Positions 1-12,960 are shown, numbered from the stretch's first letter. The stretch is 64,000 nucleotides of DNA from Antitrichia curtipendula (GCA_951230915.1 OX579635.1:39618001-39682000); one strand, 5' to 3'. The notes: generated from the letters alone by a model not told the origin. Numbers and translations: made by a program.

Positions 1-441
1 ATGATGGTCATCTTACCACCTAATGCAGTCTTCAGATTTCCTAACACAACCACAAGAATTTTTAATGTGGCCATCACACAAAGGAATAAAAAAACAACTC
101 TTTATGATGAGTTTACACTCACAATGTGTAAGTGTCCTATGACAGTCATTACTAATTCTATCACAATCACCTAATGCACTAATGTGGGCCACTAACCAAC
201 CTAATTAAATTGTAGAAGCAAAAATCTGAAATGGACTGTAATGGGGGGTTATGTAGATGTCTGCATTAGACAGTTGGCCTGTCATAGGCTGGTTTACCTT
301 ACTCTTCATCACACCAATACTCGGGCCAACATATAAAATCTGTCCTGACTGGCTAGCTTATTATTTCGAGAAAAGAATTGTTTGTAGTCTCCACCATGCA
401 GCAATTGCAAGGACAACGATCTTCAGTTTCCATGAAGTCCT
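1..441. other. Intergenic, with relic of an AAGGTA-type miniature transposon end
   Basis: The stretch around 275-297 (ATAGGCTGGTTTACCTTA) matches the ends of the inverted-repeat element at 13,748-14,965, so a decayed copy of that element seems to end here. Nothing else is recognised; the plus-strand frame at 257-598 lacks any recognisable domain. Confidence 0.35.
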
Positions 442-924
442 TCAGCTAGCACCAACTTCCACTTCAAGAGCGGCAGAACGTCCCCCGCCATTGCCGCAGA
501 CTGGGCAGGGGAAGCTGCGGCACACGTGGACGCCGTCTCCGAACAAGATCACGCCAGTCTGCTGGCGGCCATGTAGAAGCTGCTGCACTGCACCATGAGC
601 ATAGACTTCCAGCATTTGTGGTGTCACCACTGATGCGCTGGACAGGACTCCACGTTGAGACCTTCCAGGGTTGCAAACGGGGCAAGGAAACCTCGTGCAG
701 CGATGTCCATCTCCTATGGACGCCATCTTCGGAGATTGGCTCAAGTGCTTTGCGTGCTCAGACTCGGTGTGGAAGTCCGTGATTGTGAAGCCGCAAAAGG
801 CAGCTTCCATTTTGCATTGGGAGCACGTCGAACACTGGCCATGGGCTGATCCCAAGCAGCAGGCGACGTCGGCCTTGTCAGCCAGCTTCTGGTGAGACAG
901 GCTCAATTTAGCGGAGTAATCCAT
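442..924 (-). CDS. Small cysteine-rich protein with duplicated FPCPVC motif, hypothetical
   Basis: I do not recognise the family. The first ATG of the open frame is at 924, giving 160 aa; the frame stays open upstream to about 1,050 without an ATG. A good acceptor-like CGTCAG lies just before CTCATGG, so this could also be the last exon of a spliced gene. Eight cysteines fall in an N-terminal cluster (CC, CSTCSQC, FC), and two copies of a C-x2-F-P-C-P-V-C motif sit in the middle and near the C-terminus, each after a GDG tripeptide. This internal duplication argues for real coding. The same spacing (C-x2-W-x-C-x2-C) ends the small protein at 3659-3886. GC content is higher than in the flanking repeats. 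Metal binding is plausible from the Cys spacing but unproven. If the open region before the ATG were translated from a non-AUG start it would add a hydrophobic leader. Confidence 0.45.
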   Translation of the reverse strand: MDYSAKLSLSHQKLADKADVACCLGSAHGQCSTCSQCKMEAAFCGFTITDFHTESEHAKHLSQSPKMASIGDGHRCTRFPCPVCNPGRSQRGVLSSASVVTPQMLEVYAHGAVQQLLHGRQQTGVILFGDGVHVCRSFPCPVCGNGGGRSAALEVEVGAS

Positions 925-3658
925 GAGCTGACGAGAAGATGTGTAATTGTGTAGAAAAAAATAGAGAAGAAGCAGAGTTGCAAGAGGGCCCAAGCGATCG
1001 ATGAACTGAGAAGTCTTGACTTTATGAATTGGAATGAGTTGCTATCTCCGAATGTTGTAAGTATTTGTTCCTGGTTGCTGGATTTATAGTAACTGAGCTT
1101 GCGAGTCGACCTCCAACAGTCGGATTTTGGAGAAAGTGATCAAGAGCTGCACGATACTTGCTTTGGAGAATTCTGGAGAGCTTGCCTTCTCCAATATTTT
1201 ATCAAGTTTGGAGCATAAAGTAGTGTGCTGTTTAACATCATTGATTGTCCGTCATTTATGCATACAGACTTTCCATCAATAGGGATTCCCGTACCACCAG
1301 TTTGAAACCCGAACCAGTTCACAAAGTCTGGCTTACGTCAGTGAAGGTCATTCGAAATTGAGTCTACGGGATGATTTCGGAGTTGTAGATATTTTGACTC
1401 CAACATTACTTTTGGTCAAGACAGTAGTTGATTTGGACTCTAGATTTGGAGAGCTTCGTGCAATGGGCACTGGAGCACTGACAAAGTAAACTTGCCTTCA
1501 AGTAAGTGATGTCCAGGTTGCTGTCCACAATTAACTCACCTAAAATTGAAGCCTACCACGTAAAGTTAAGGCTAGCTAAACGGACCGTGTAGGGCATTTG
1601 CATTGCGCACCTAGCCTGATCACCAGCATGTATTCCTGAAGAATTAATCACTTAGGCAGATCGAAGCTCCATTTTCCAAAAGCATTTACCCAATTAACCA
1701 GCTCTCCTCCTGGAACAGACAGTTAAAGCCAAATGAATCCAGTCCCCGAAGTCCCTGAATTCCTGGGTACCAACCTCCAGCCGTCTTAGAATTGGAGCCC
1801 ATTTCCACGACCATGACTTTAGAGTTTGTCTGAGGAGGAGATCTACATATACCACATCAAAGTCGTTAAATCGTTACGTTGTTGGGAATGGAATTGATCG
1901 AAGTTTTTTTTTTCACATACGAATTATGTGATTCGTCGAGGAATGTCGACATGAAGGCACACAGTCTCAGACACGCTAGTGCTGCATGCTGTGTTCAATA
2001 CCGACACATTTAGTTTTGAAGTCGGTAATTAACCGTCTCCTCCACCTCCTAAATATCAGTGTCAATCTCTTCAGTTGATTTCGGCCTCTCTTCAGTTGAC
2101 ACTAACTGAGAATCTCAGACACATGTGGATACCGACATGTTGTATAATATATACCCGGCCCATCGATCTCATCCACCTACTTAGTTAATTAATCTCCCTC
2201 GTCAATCTGATCTAATTAATGCCGCACATATATTTTTCACTTGACTTTTCGCTTCTCAGTTATTCTCAACTTGAACTTGCGTGGAGGAAATACCGACTGA
2301 AATTCAAATGAATGGAAATTTCCTGGACCTCGATCTGGGTCACTCACCTCCATGACTTTTAGGTTACCGACAACTCCCGGAGTAGTCTGGTAAACACTAG
2401 TCCAGTCGTTTTAGGAATGACGTTAGGCTTGCGTGGCTTGAGTGGCTTAAGTGGCTGTGGGTACCTAGGGTAGTATAACTGTTTTTTTTGACATGATCCA
2501 CTATCATTTACATCTCATGTACTGGATGTGTTTGACACACCGGTTTTCCCCAAACAAATTAACGTACGGGTTTTATTTTTACCGTTATAAGTTTTTCTGA
2601 AACGGTCGAAAACTTTAAGCCTTAATTCAACAAGGGCTTTCTGAACTTGTGATATTTGCAAAATCGTTTTGTTAAATACTCCTACAGGCGGTATTATTTA
2701 CTTAGTAGCATATTCACTCCTCGCCGCCACATACATTCCAGTCTGTCTGCGAGTATATGGTCGTAGTTCTGTCGATGAATCCAATTTGAAGTCTGCTAGC
2801 TTCATGATTGAGTGGTGCGTGACACCTGTCGGTTCAAGTCGGGTCACTCTCCCTTTATTTTAAACCTTTCGTTTAAGTGCCCGGGAAGAACCGGCGGCTA
2901 GTTCAAAGTTAGCCGGTGGAATTGGGAAAAAAACTGGTTGCAAATTGAAAACATCGGCTAAAAACCCGGTGAAAATGTCTATAAATTTTTTATTTTGAAT
3001 GGAAAAAAGAGAAAATAATCAGACTCGGTACTTGAAAAACCGGTTCAGTATGGAAATTGGAGGAAATTAGCCGGTAAAACTAAAAAAACTTCCCGAACAC
3101 TGTGCCCAAGCCAGACAGTGCTCCGACACGTAACATCTCATCTGGTCGAACACATTCCTTGCAAGCTAGTTTTTCTAGCCGAGTGTACTAGCTAATGTTA
3201 AGAACAAGAACAGCAAGGTATGCACGAACCTGAGTGTACTTGACTTCGGGAGCTAGCTATACTAGCCCTGGAGAATGTGATCACACACATCAGCTCCAGG
3301 AATTTTCAACATTCTCTACGTCAATTTCGTTAAATTGGCGGCCTCAAGTCTGTCTAGAACTCTCACCCGAGAGTAAGGAATGGAAGGTGGGAGGCCGTGC
3401 ATGATTCAAGGTCCGTCGGACTTCAAATTACAATAAATTTTTGGACAAGTGAAGTCGTACGTAGCTATCTCCTCACTGTCTGCAATCCAACCCCATGGCA
3501 ACGAGTACAAATGGACTTGAGACGAGCGATAAATTCACAACTCCAGCTAGCTTATGAAAAGCAATTGCCTTCCGCTCCCTTTGCAAGCAAGCAATTTGAT
3601 ACTACTCGCACATAGTCTACATACTCATCCGAGGCTTGAGTCATATATTTCAGTGAAG
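925..3658. other. Gene-free region between the two small Cys-rich genes
   Basis: Moderately GC-rich DNA without long reading frames. A TATA-like TATAATATATAC at about 2,141-2,152 follows several GTTGAC/TCAGTTGA repeats, but no open frame follows within a kilobase, so it is not called a promoter. No repeat family seen elsewhere in the window was recognised. Confidence 0.3.
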
Positions 3659-3886
3659 ATGGTGAGCACGAGTGTCATGGGTCCGGCAACGACGGCATTC
3701 GCTCCCTCTGGCCAGCTCCCCCGTTTCACTGGAAACGATGACCCCGAACGCGAAACAGGGGTCAATCTTTTGGCTGACAATTCTGCATTAGAAGCTGCTC
3801 ACAACAGAAGTGGCCCAGGGTTCGCCTGCTTTGGAGAGCCAACTTGTAACTGCAAACACTGGACCTGCACTATTTGCAACGGTTGA
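3659..3886 (+). CDS. Small protein with C-terminal CxC..CxxC motif, hypothetical
   Basis: A 75-aa frame starts at ATG 3659 (context AAGATGG) and ends in TGA. Residues 1-50 are hydrophilic with no cysteine. The last 22 residues hold all five cysteines in the order C-x5-C-x-C-x3-C-x2-C, including NCKHWTCTICNG. The final C-x2-W-x-C-x2-C repeats the pattern seen twice in the minus-strand gene at 442-924, which suggests a shared small family. An upstream in-frame-unrelated ORF overlaps the start. An AATAAA at about 4,383 could serve as polyadenylation signal. The pattern recalls Cys-rich metal-binding peptides such as metallothioneins, but it does not match the usual plant metallothionein classes. 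Function unknown. Confidence 0.5.
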   Translation: MVSTSVMGPATTAFAPSGQLPRFTGNDDPERETGVNLLADNSALEAAHNRSGPGFACFGEPTCNCKHWTCTICNG

Positions 3887-5784
3887 TAATCATGATCTCC
3901 GTCTAAATTACGGCCGGGGTGGAGCAGACTTAGCATGTTGCTCTCACTCTGGTGTTAATCTTATTTTGGTATCGTAGATTCGATCGAGTCTGATCGAGTT
4001 TAAAGGTCTTTACATGTGGGCACATGTAGACTACCTCCATTGCTAGTTACTTAGTCAGGTGTTGAGTTCAGTGTGACATTCAAGTTGCTAGAGAGTGCCG
4101 TCTGAAGAGAATAAGTACCAACCATGTCTGTTAGTGAGATTCTTTAGTTGTCTTGGAATCGGAATTGACAGGTTGATTGGTTGAATTGTTAAATAATGGA
4201 CCGACTGAGTAGAAATTTCTTTTGCAGCTGATCATCTGATAATTAGCTCATGTTCCTTAAATTTCTTTCTCCAGTTCGGGCTTCTGAAGTTTGTAGTGAT
4301 AGTGATTTTGGGGTGCATAATTAGGACATAGTGTCGCATTGCGCCCAAGATGTCCAATGTCATTTTATAGGAATGCTTCATAAATAAAAGATTTACATAA
4401 TTTTGCACTACCTGGTGTAATTATGCCCTTGTCAAGAAAGTCAACGTAATGACAATCTAGGGGTGCTTGCATGGAGGGATTATTATCTTGAATTTTGTAG
4501 GGTCTTGTTTATTTTATGTTAATGTAAGGTATCTTCAAAACCAGATTCCATGCTGTGTGCAGTGTCAAGTTCTATAGCATGTTAGATTTTTGTAGACTTG
4601 AAAGTACCATAATCATGTATTCCACACCCTATGTTACTTACAAGCACAATATATTCTTTGAGCAATTTATGGGTGTCCTATGTTACAATTTATAAGTTAC
4701 AAATTTAAATTTTTTTCCTCCATTGTTTAATAAATATCCTATTTTTGAACTCACTAATAGTTCTAAGATTAATTCTAAGTGCCTTCCAAAGGTTTTTGTA
4801 GACAAAAACTTGCTTTGTTGTAGTCAAACATTATGTTTTACAATATAATTTTTTTTAAATAATTTTTTAATTTTTAATGTTTATAATTTTTATAATTAAA
4901 AAAAAATGTAATGTTCTTATAAAGGTATCAAATGGAATGCTATTTGTATATGGTTTTGAGATTTTATAAAAATTAATACAATAATATTAATAAAGAAGAG
5001 AACTTGCGTGAATATAAATATTATTATTATTAATCCCTAAATACATTGACTCATCTCTAAGAGTTGAAATTTTTTCTGAAAATGTCCTATACTCAACAAC
5101 TTCAAAAAATAATTTAGTGTTAATCCCTTAAGTTCTTTGACTATACATTAGAGAGAAAATGAAGCACCAAAAGGGCTGCCAAAAAGTGACCAAACCAGTC
5201 TATTATTCAAAAATAGGCAACCTGACAAATCTAGGCACAATACATTGTCAACTTGAATGTGTGAATTTTGCAAAAGGTGCCAGGATTTAAAAATCAGGAT
5301 ATAGCAAAGATATGTTTATAAATCACCGGCATCATATTACACAATGATTAATTGACAAATTAAACAAATTAAACCAAATGAAGTGGCTTTTGAAGCTACC
5401 AATAGTTACCAAAAAAATTTGAAACATTGATGATTTTGTAATAACTTCACAAGCCACTTAGTTGGTAGCATTTAAAGTAGAGAAGGAGAGATATTTATAT
5501 AAGTGGGATAGTATTAGATAAAACAATCCATGTGGGATATGTAAATTAGGATAAATACACGCACAACCACTCATAGTTAAGTGAAAAGTAAGAATTATAT
5601 TCATGGGCGAATTCAAACCTTGATTATTTAACTTTTTGTATTTTTATTTTGAACCACTAATAGTCATCCGACATCGTGACTTCATGCAAGTGACCATAGG
5701 GAAAAAACAAATCTGTAAGTTAAGTTAAATATTATCGTGGGGTCTTTTCACTTGCTCTGGAGCGGCCCTCTAGAGGCCTCAAAA
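3887..5784. other. AT-rich intergenic DNA
   Basis: 3' flank of the small Cys-rich gene, then AT-rich sequence with A/T homopolymers and no frame over 60 codons that looks coding. No structural RNA recognised. Confidence 0.4.
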
Positions 5785-6679
5785 ATTCTCTAATGGTTTT
5801 TACCAAAACGCTCCAAAACTATCATCATACAATTTTTTGGAATTTTTTTTTTTTTGACACATGTAACTATAGGATCTTGTAGTATGCTAACTTGAGAACA
5901 TGTGGTAAAAATTTCAGCTGCGTGTATTGCAAGATATAAGCATTCAAATTCACTAAAATCATGTTTTTGACCTTGCAAAAAAATGGGCAGCTGCACTTCA
6001 CAATCTCACTAATCTATGAATAAAAGGCCCAAATTGTAGTTCTTTTTTGGATTTTTTTTTCGTAGACAAGTTGGATACATGCTTGAAAATTTCACATCAT
6101 TTGGAATTATACAACATATAGGAAAAATAGTAAGTAGAAAGAAGTAGAGAATTATTCAAAATACAAAATTGTTAAGAATTTAATTCCAAAATTGAAAAAT
6201 GCCAACCCCAATGGTTGTAATGTTGTAATAAACAATCTACATTCTACGATTTTATTTTTTTCAAAAAATATTGAAAAGTGAGTAAGATAAAGGACTTCAA
6301 AGTTTGTTTTAGAGTAGAGAATCCATAACCACCCGCAAACTAAAACTTCTCATAGCTTTTGACCCATTGTTCAAGATGAAATGATTCAAAGCTTTCCACA
6401 TATACATAAATCTAAATAAACAATTTCAAATTTTTGTTTCTGAAAAAAGTAATTTTTCTAATCTGCCCAAACTGCCCACTTGGAAAAATAAGTAACATAT
6501 TAGGCCATAACTTTTGACTTATATTTCCAAATGTCATGAAATTTAGTGCATAAAAAAAATAGTTCTCATGCACAATTTCAATTAAAATTTTAGACAAAAA
6601 TATGAAATTCTCTAGTTACAGGTACTTGCCCAAAATTTCTATATTGCCAAAAAATGCAGGCTTCTCCTTTAGGAGTTAA
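5785..6679 (-). repeat. piggyBac-like miniature element (inverted copy of the 17,119 element)
   Basis: Read on the minus strand, this stretch follows the element at 17,119-18,051 closely over most of its length, including the end TTAACTCCTAAAGG (RC of 6,666-6,679). The other end is decayed (CTCTAATGG for CCCCTAAAG). Short frames inside are not coding. Divergence between copies suggests an old family. Confidence 0.6.
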
Positions 6680-8003
6680 CAGTCATTGCAAAAATGCCTT
6701 GTTTTTGGCTCAAATTAAACTATTTCATTGAATAATGTGACTTTTGAAATAAATATTTTTTAAATAAAGTAAATTATGGGTAATTTGTAAAGCATTGAAA
6801 ATAGTGTTTTTCTAAGGATTTAGACCTAGAAAATTTTATTTCTAAAAGTTATGCACAAAAAAATTACAATGAAAAATACCAAGATAATGGACACTTTGAT
6901 GTTTGATTTTTAGAAAATTAATAAAGATTTTTTTTTAATTGAAGATGCTCCTTCTCAACAATTTTCATTTTTAGAAAAAATAAACAATTGTGTTCTTTGC
7001 ACTTGCACAAAGGTAGTGCATTTTGAGCACATGTGGAAAATGGATAGTTTACTATTTTTAGAAATTCTCTTCATGAAATTGTGTAACTTTATTAAAAGTC
7101 ATGGCATCCCAATTTTGAGCTTCAAATTCTTATTTTTGGGTCAAAAATAGTATTAAAACACCCAAAATGGACAAGGTAGACATTCAATTGGGGATTATTT
7201 AAAAATTACTCAATCTCTACAACTACTACACGGACCTTTATTTCAAATTTCATGTAAAATTGACATACAACATAAAAGTTATGAGCAAAAAATCACTTGT
7301 CCAAGGCCAAAGAGACAAAAAAAACAGGACAAATATATCTTGAAAAAGCTCTAAATTTTGAATTATGAATGGCATTTGTACAATTAGATTTATAATATTT
7401 ATTACCAATATTTATGAATATCTTTTGAAACTTAAAATTGAGGGTTTTTTTCTATGATCAGTCACATCCTAAATATTAAAAAAGTTGAACAAAATTTGTT
7501 GCAATGGATTTGTATTTACAATATAATTTTGAAAATAATGATTATTATTAATATATTTGAAAAATAGATATGTAAAGCTTAGTTTTAGAGTTTACTATCT
7601 CCTGTGTAGACAGGGCGTGATGATTTGTGACCCCCCCCTAAGGCGAGAAAAATCCTGCGCCGTTGATTTTTTTTATTTTTAAATGCTTACCTTCAAAATT
7701 GCCGTTGATTTCTCAAAAAGTCACAAGTTGTTGAGCTTGTGAGATGTAATCTGAGTTGTCCAAATATGAATATGGATATGAATACAAAAATGAATACTAG
7801 ATACGGATATTATATTTTATACAAATACGTAATGAATACTAGATATAGATATCATATTTTATACGAATATGTAATGAATACAAAATGTGGATATAGGTAC
7901 AAGTATGATACTGGATATGAATATATGTATGGGTTATGGATACTGGATACATGTTTGTCCCATATTGTTTGTCAAATATGTTGGTTTCTGAAATTCCAAG
8001 AGC
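6680..8003. other. AT-rich DNA with degenerate GAATAC/GATAT repeats
   Basis: No gene seen. From about 7,760 to 7,940 short motifs such as ATGAATACTAGATA and ATTTTATACGAATA recur as a degenerate tandem array. A TCAACGGCG-type segment at 7,640-7,700 (read on the minus strand) reappears in opposite orientation near 11,517. Confidence 0.4.
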
Positions 8004-8021
8004 GGGGGGGGGGGGGGGGGG
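8004..8021 (+). repeat. 18-nt poly-G tract
   Basis: Uninterrupted run of 18 G in otherwise AT-rich DNA; a strong G-quadruplex candidate and a likely length-variable locus. Confidence 0.9.
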
Positions 8022-8044
8022 TAATGAAAAAACTGAAAATTTTC

Positions 8045-8272
8045 TTAACCCTTAAACGTCGAGGTGTACGTTTTGCGGCCGATGAATGACAAGAGAATCT
8101 CTTGTGTAGGACAGAAGTGCATCTATTCATCCTTCAAATTTTGTGGGAAAAGGGAAGATCATCTACAATAATTAGACTTCCAATGAGTGCTTTTGCATTA
8201 TTTTAATCTAACAATTCCCACGGTGTCAAATAGATGATTTCTACGGTTATGAGCCCGTCGTTTAAGGGTTAA
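8045..8272. repeat. TTAA-bounded miniature element (228 bp)
   Basis: Starts TTAACCCTTAAACG and ends CGTTTAAGGGTTAA, that is TTAA on both sides of an inverted terminus beginning CCC. Same end structure as the other TTAA elements in the window but with a different, short interior. Confidence 0.65.
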
Positions 8273-9590
8273 AGGGTCAGAAGGGATATGAAAAATGAAG
8301 ATTTTATTTTTATTCAAATGAATTAATTCAAATGAACATGTTCTCATTATCCGCTCAACAGACAACCTTACATAATTCTTAGTTCAATTTTTAGTTCAGC
8401 TTAGTTTTAGAGTTCACTTTTGAACTTAAAAGATATGCTTTGTGATTTGAAATACTTCCAATATTCTATTTACAGAAAATTAATAAAAATTTATTTGGAG
8501 GATCCGGACAATTGCACCATTTAAGTGTATGTTATTGACAAAGTTCATGTAAGAAGAAAATTTTGATGGGAAAAAATACACTCTTGAAGACCAATGAATC
8601 CATGTCAAGAAATAGACCTTGAAGCGCTTAGTCCAATGTAATTGAACTAATGTACTACTAGTATGAGTGATTGAGCTCCTTCTAATCCTCAATTTACATA
8701 TCCCATACAAGCTGCTTTACTTCCTAAAACCTCACTTGTATAAATATCTTGTCTTCTTTTCTTGTACCACTCATAACATTAAGTGACATTTTAAACCTCT
8801 ATGAAACAATTGTCGAATATTATGAATTTTTGCTAATTTAATGTTGAATTTTTCAAAAAATAATACTCTAAAGTGTTGAACTTTATTTTGGACTTAAATT
8901 AAATATACAACACCAAAGTGCCGAACTTGCTATCTGAGTACGGTAGTAGACTAAGATAATATTTCAATATACATGCACAAATTGAAATATGTCACTTTGA
9001 TAAATTAGTGTCAAGTGCAATAATAGGACAAGTCAATGTAACCTTCATTTAAGTTGAATGAAATCATTTAAGGTATCTATATCAATTATAATTATTTTTT
9101 TCAACATCTTCTAAAAATTTCAGCTCACAAACTTTGGATTTGTATAGATAAAAAAACGCAATTAGAAGAGGGTCTAGAGTAGATTTGTACATTGTACTAT
9201 TTAACTTATCATACTCGACTTTATGATGCTTTCACACTTTTCTTACTTGCCTAATTTCCACCTAGTTGTGATTTATTTGCAATATTGTCATATTACATTC
9301 TTGCTTGAAATACCCTTTTCAACACCAAAGTCTTGGCTTGATTTTTAGTGCATATATTTTTAATAGTTTAAAATTTTATATTCTATGGATTCGTATATTG
9401 TTCCAAAACTATATGCAAAAAAAAATTCTAATACCCTTTTGACTTCTAATATTAAGATCTAACAAAATTTATAACACTTTAGTAATGGAAACCATACTCA
9501 AATGTTTATTTTGGAAGACTTAAGGTGCAATTAGCTTATTGTATTTTTGCTACTAATTACATTATAGTAGTAGTACTATATTAACCCCTT
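8273..9590. other. AT-rich intergenic DNA
   Basis: No coding frame, RNA gene or repeat boundary recognised. Confidence 0.4.
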
Positions 9591-10141
9591 CAAGACTAAA
9601 TGTTCAAATTTTGAAAAATGGATGAGCACAAATGTGTTCTAAGCATACAAAGTATTGTTTTTTTCATCCATCTAAAAGTTTGTAGATTTTTGTGCTAATT
9701 ATCTTACAGTTGTATAGGATAGATTCTCAAATCTTTTCTTTTTCAAGTATTATAAAGTTTAAGGAATTAGGTATGTATGACCTCAAAAATAATTTTTTCA
9801 ATTGAAAAAATGACCAATCATGATGGACTTGAATAAACAAGTAAAAAAAATACTTAAAAAATTTCCATACTAAAAATTCAACATTTTAAACTTAGAAAAA
9901 AAAATGCTTATGAAAATTACTCAATCAATTTTTCAAAGGATTTTCCATTTTTGATCTCAAAGTTTATTGCAAATTATTGATCAATATAATGGTACATTTA
10001 ACCATATAGATATGATCTATAAATCATATTTTTCAAATTTTGTTTTAAATCCATCATTAAAATATTGTTCTAATTTTTATTTTATGATATTATTTTATAA
10101 TTAGAAAAATTTGAACTAGCCTCTAATCTTTAAGGTGTTAA
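9591..10141. repeat. TTAA-bounded miniature element (551 bp), degenerate
   Basis: Begins TTAACCCCTTCAAG and ends CTTTAAGGTGTTAA. The termini match the family with a few substitutions. Interior AT-rich and non-coding. Confidence 0.5.
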
Positions 10142-11158
10142 ATTATCTTATTAGCAAGGGTACAAAATTGTTGTTTCTACAAATTCTTGTGGATGCTATG
10201 ACAAATGATGACAATACAATATCATTATACAAATGTTTATCTTGCACTAATTAAAAATAATAATAATTTTGGTAGTAATAAACTAATAATTTAAACATGT
10301 ATTAAAAATAGAGTAACTTGTTAAATTAGTATCACTTATACTAGTGAAAATTTGTTTGGCATTGATAAAGAAAATGACCTTGAAAAGACCCATTGTGGGT
10401 CAAATTTATCAATCTAGGCTTTTTATGAGTCATTTCCTTTATATATGAAAAGAATGTTTCCATTATTGAAATTCAAGCATTGTAGTGGTAAAGGTGGTCT
10501 ATCTCATTAAGATTTTCCATTTAAATAGGAGATATAATGGCTTCCCCTACTTATCATAGGAGTTTCCATCACATCAAATACTAATTTCCTATTTCAATTG
10601 CTAGCAAGAGTCAAATATTTTTACTTTGTCATGGTGTCACTATATACATTGACAACCGCTTTGGAAAAAAATAAAACCATGTCTAGTACTTTATAATGAT
10701 GACTAACACACAAAAGCTACTACACCCCATTTCATGAGCCATCAATAGACAATGGCCATTCAAATTGTCTTATGTTATGGTCTCATTTACTATCTCCTTA
10801 AATTAATTACCTTAACATTTTTGGATGTGAAGGAATATAATATTGCAAAGCCTTTGTGATTCCTTTCCACTAGATTCTAAAAAGGGAAGTATATCCCTTA
10901 CTAATATACCTAAGGGAGGCCACCCTAGATTTAAAGGAATGAACAAAGGTCTTTTTTAATATTAGTTAACAATGTTATGAAGGGACCTTCTTGAATAATT
11001 ATAGATATAGTACTTACAATATAGTTAGAATTAATGATCCAAAATATGTTTGCATCTTTGGGATACATAATGGGTACATAGTGAGAAAATGTGGATTTCA
11101 AAGAAAAACATTGAAAAGGCATACAAATCATTTTCAAAGGGGTACAAGTGACATTCAA
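10142..11158. other. AT-rich intergenic DNA
   Basis: No supported gene; short opposing frames around 10,930-11,260 overlap the tandem duplication and look spurious. Confidence 0.4.
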
Positions 11159-11272
11159 CCATTGGTTATTGAAATTTTCCAAAAAAATATAAAAGGAGGT
11201 ATATGTGTCACTTTTCCATTGGTTATTGAAATTTTCCAAAAAATATAAAAGGAGGTACATGTGTCACTTTTC
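11159..11272. repeat. Tandem duplication, two 56-57-bp units
   Basis: Two nearly identical consecutive units, each starting CATTGGTTATTGAAATTTTC and ending GTGTCACTTTTC, differing by one A in a homopolymer and a single T/C; a third partial CATTGGTT follows. Recent slippage or unequal exchange. Confidence 0.85.
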
Positions 11273-12351
11273 CATTGGTTGAAAAAATTGACATGGGTGC
11301 CAACCCTATACTTGTAATTTTGTGACATGTGCTTCACATGCAAACAATATGGGACAATGTATGGACGTATGTATATGTATATATCTCATGTGTATCCCAC
11401 ATGTATTCCACGCATATTTCACATGTTGTACATATTTTGTATTTTGTATATGTCTAATGTATTTGTATTTGTATCTATGTCACAAAGTATCCATATCCAT
11501 ATTATTTATTTTCCAAAATCAACGGCGTTGGAAGAGGGGAGAGGATTTTTGTTTATGAGATCAACGGCTCTTGATTTTTACAAAGAGGGTTGTGTAGGTT
11601 AATTGCAACCTAATTTTTTGCTTGCATTGACTTGCTACATAGTGATCTTGTTGATGAAGAATTTTGCAACAGTAGTACTATTGAACTTTTAATTTAATTC
11701 AATAGTGCTTGTTTATTGTTGAAGAATAATTTATCATTCGTAACATTGTCAAAGAATTATTCCACAATTTAGTAAGGTGTTTACATCCACAATCAACCCT
11801 AATTATAATTTAGCATATTTGTTATTATTAAACATAAATTATTTTTATTAGGCCTTATTATCAACTGAAAGAGGAATCCAATGCACTTTAGTATGCATTA
11901 TTTGGACACCATATAGATAAGTTATGAATTTTCAAAGTATTGTTTATAAGGTGTACCTTAAAAATCAACACTAGGCTCTTGTAGACTTTCTTTTTAAAAT
12001 TATGTTCATCTTATCTAATCAATGTTTAAGAAAAAGTGAAAACTTTTGGGTTCAAATGTAGGTGTCGCATTTTGGATAGGGTTGATTGTGGGTGTACATA
12101 CCATAAAGGAGGACCTTGCATTTTGAATGGAGACAAAAGCTCAATGAATAGGCTGAACCCTTGACCTTTCATCCATGCCACAAACTCAACAACTTCATTG
12201 AACCCCTCTCCCTATGAGGTATGAGGTCTATAAAGCACTCATTTAAAGACTGGAAATTAATTTGGGGAGGCTAGACTCCTGAAAATGTTTTCTAGTAAAA
12301 TTCTATGAAAGACAAATGGAATTGGCATCTAACCAAAGTAGTTCCAATTTT
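11273..12351. other. AT-rich intergenic DNA with TCAACGG segments
   Basis: Holds TGTATT/CATGTG-rich degenerate repeats (11,370-11,510) and two TCAACGGC motifs (about 11,519 and 11,561) that mirror the minus-strand copies at about 7,660. No gene seen. Confidence 0.35.
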
Positions 12352-12778
12352 TATGGTAGAACCACCCATAGTTGACCACTTAAGCAATTCCGCATGTGCT
12401 CTGGAGCAGTAGAAGGTAATGTGAATTTACAACCCTGTAGGAAGATAGAAATGATGGGCATTGCTATGTTTTCATGATTTTTTTCCTTAAATTGAATTTA
12501 CTATGAATTTTGGAAGTCAAAAGTTGGCCTCAATCCATACCCAAGACATAGAGTCTTCCAATTTTGACCATTCCATAACTACTTTCCCACTCACTGCTTC
12601 TTATTTTCTTGCTCACTAAATCAGGACATGTGTCATGAATTTATAGTGCCAACCTTGCAAAAGACAAAAAAATCACATTCTAAACTATGGTTGGAATTTG
12701 TATGAGCCTTGGTTGGAAATAGTTGCACCCTACAAGTTGGTTATTGATAGCCAATTGGTAATGGGTGGTTCTACCATA
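12352..12778. repeat. Miniature inverted-repeat element, TATGGTAGAACCACC ends (427 bp)
   Basis: The left end TATGGTAGAACCACCCAT is matched exactly by the reverse complement of the right end (ATGGGTGGTTCTACCATA). Interior non-coding. Confidence 0.65.
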
Positions 12779-12960
12779 GTTGTAAATTTTCAAAGTTGAA
12801 GTACAGTGGTCACTAATAGCGTCTGCATCTTGAAATGTATACTATTTTTCACATTGTTGGTGTAATGAGAAAGAAAAATGTACCTCTACGTTACAAGACA
12901 CTTTTAGAGCCCAAGCGCTTTATGGAACTCCTACCTAACCAACAAGGACTCCCCTAATGT

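Noticed and set aside
7739..8089. Tyr-rich 116-aa frame
   Set aside because: Produced by degenerate GAATAC/GATAT repeats and the poly-G run; no coding character.
10931..11343. Overlapping frames with repeated FYIFxENFNNQW-type sequence
   Set aside because: They arise from the 56-57-bp tandem duplication and occur on both strands.
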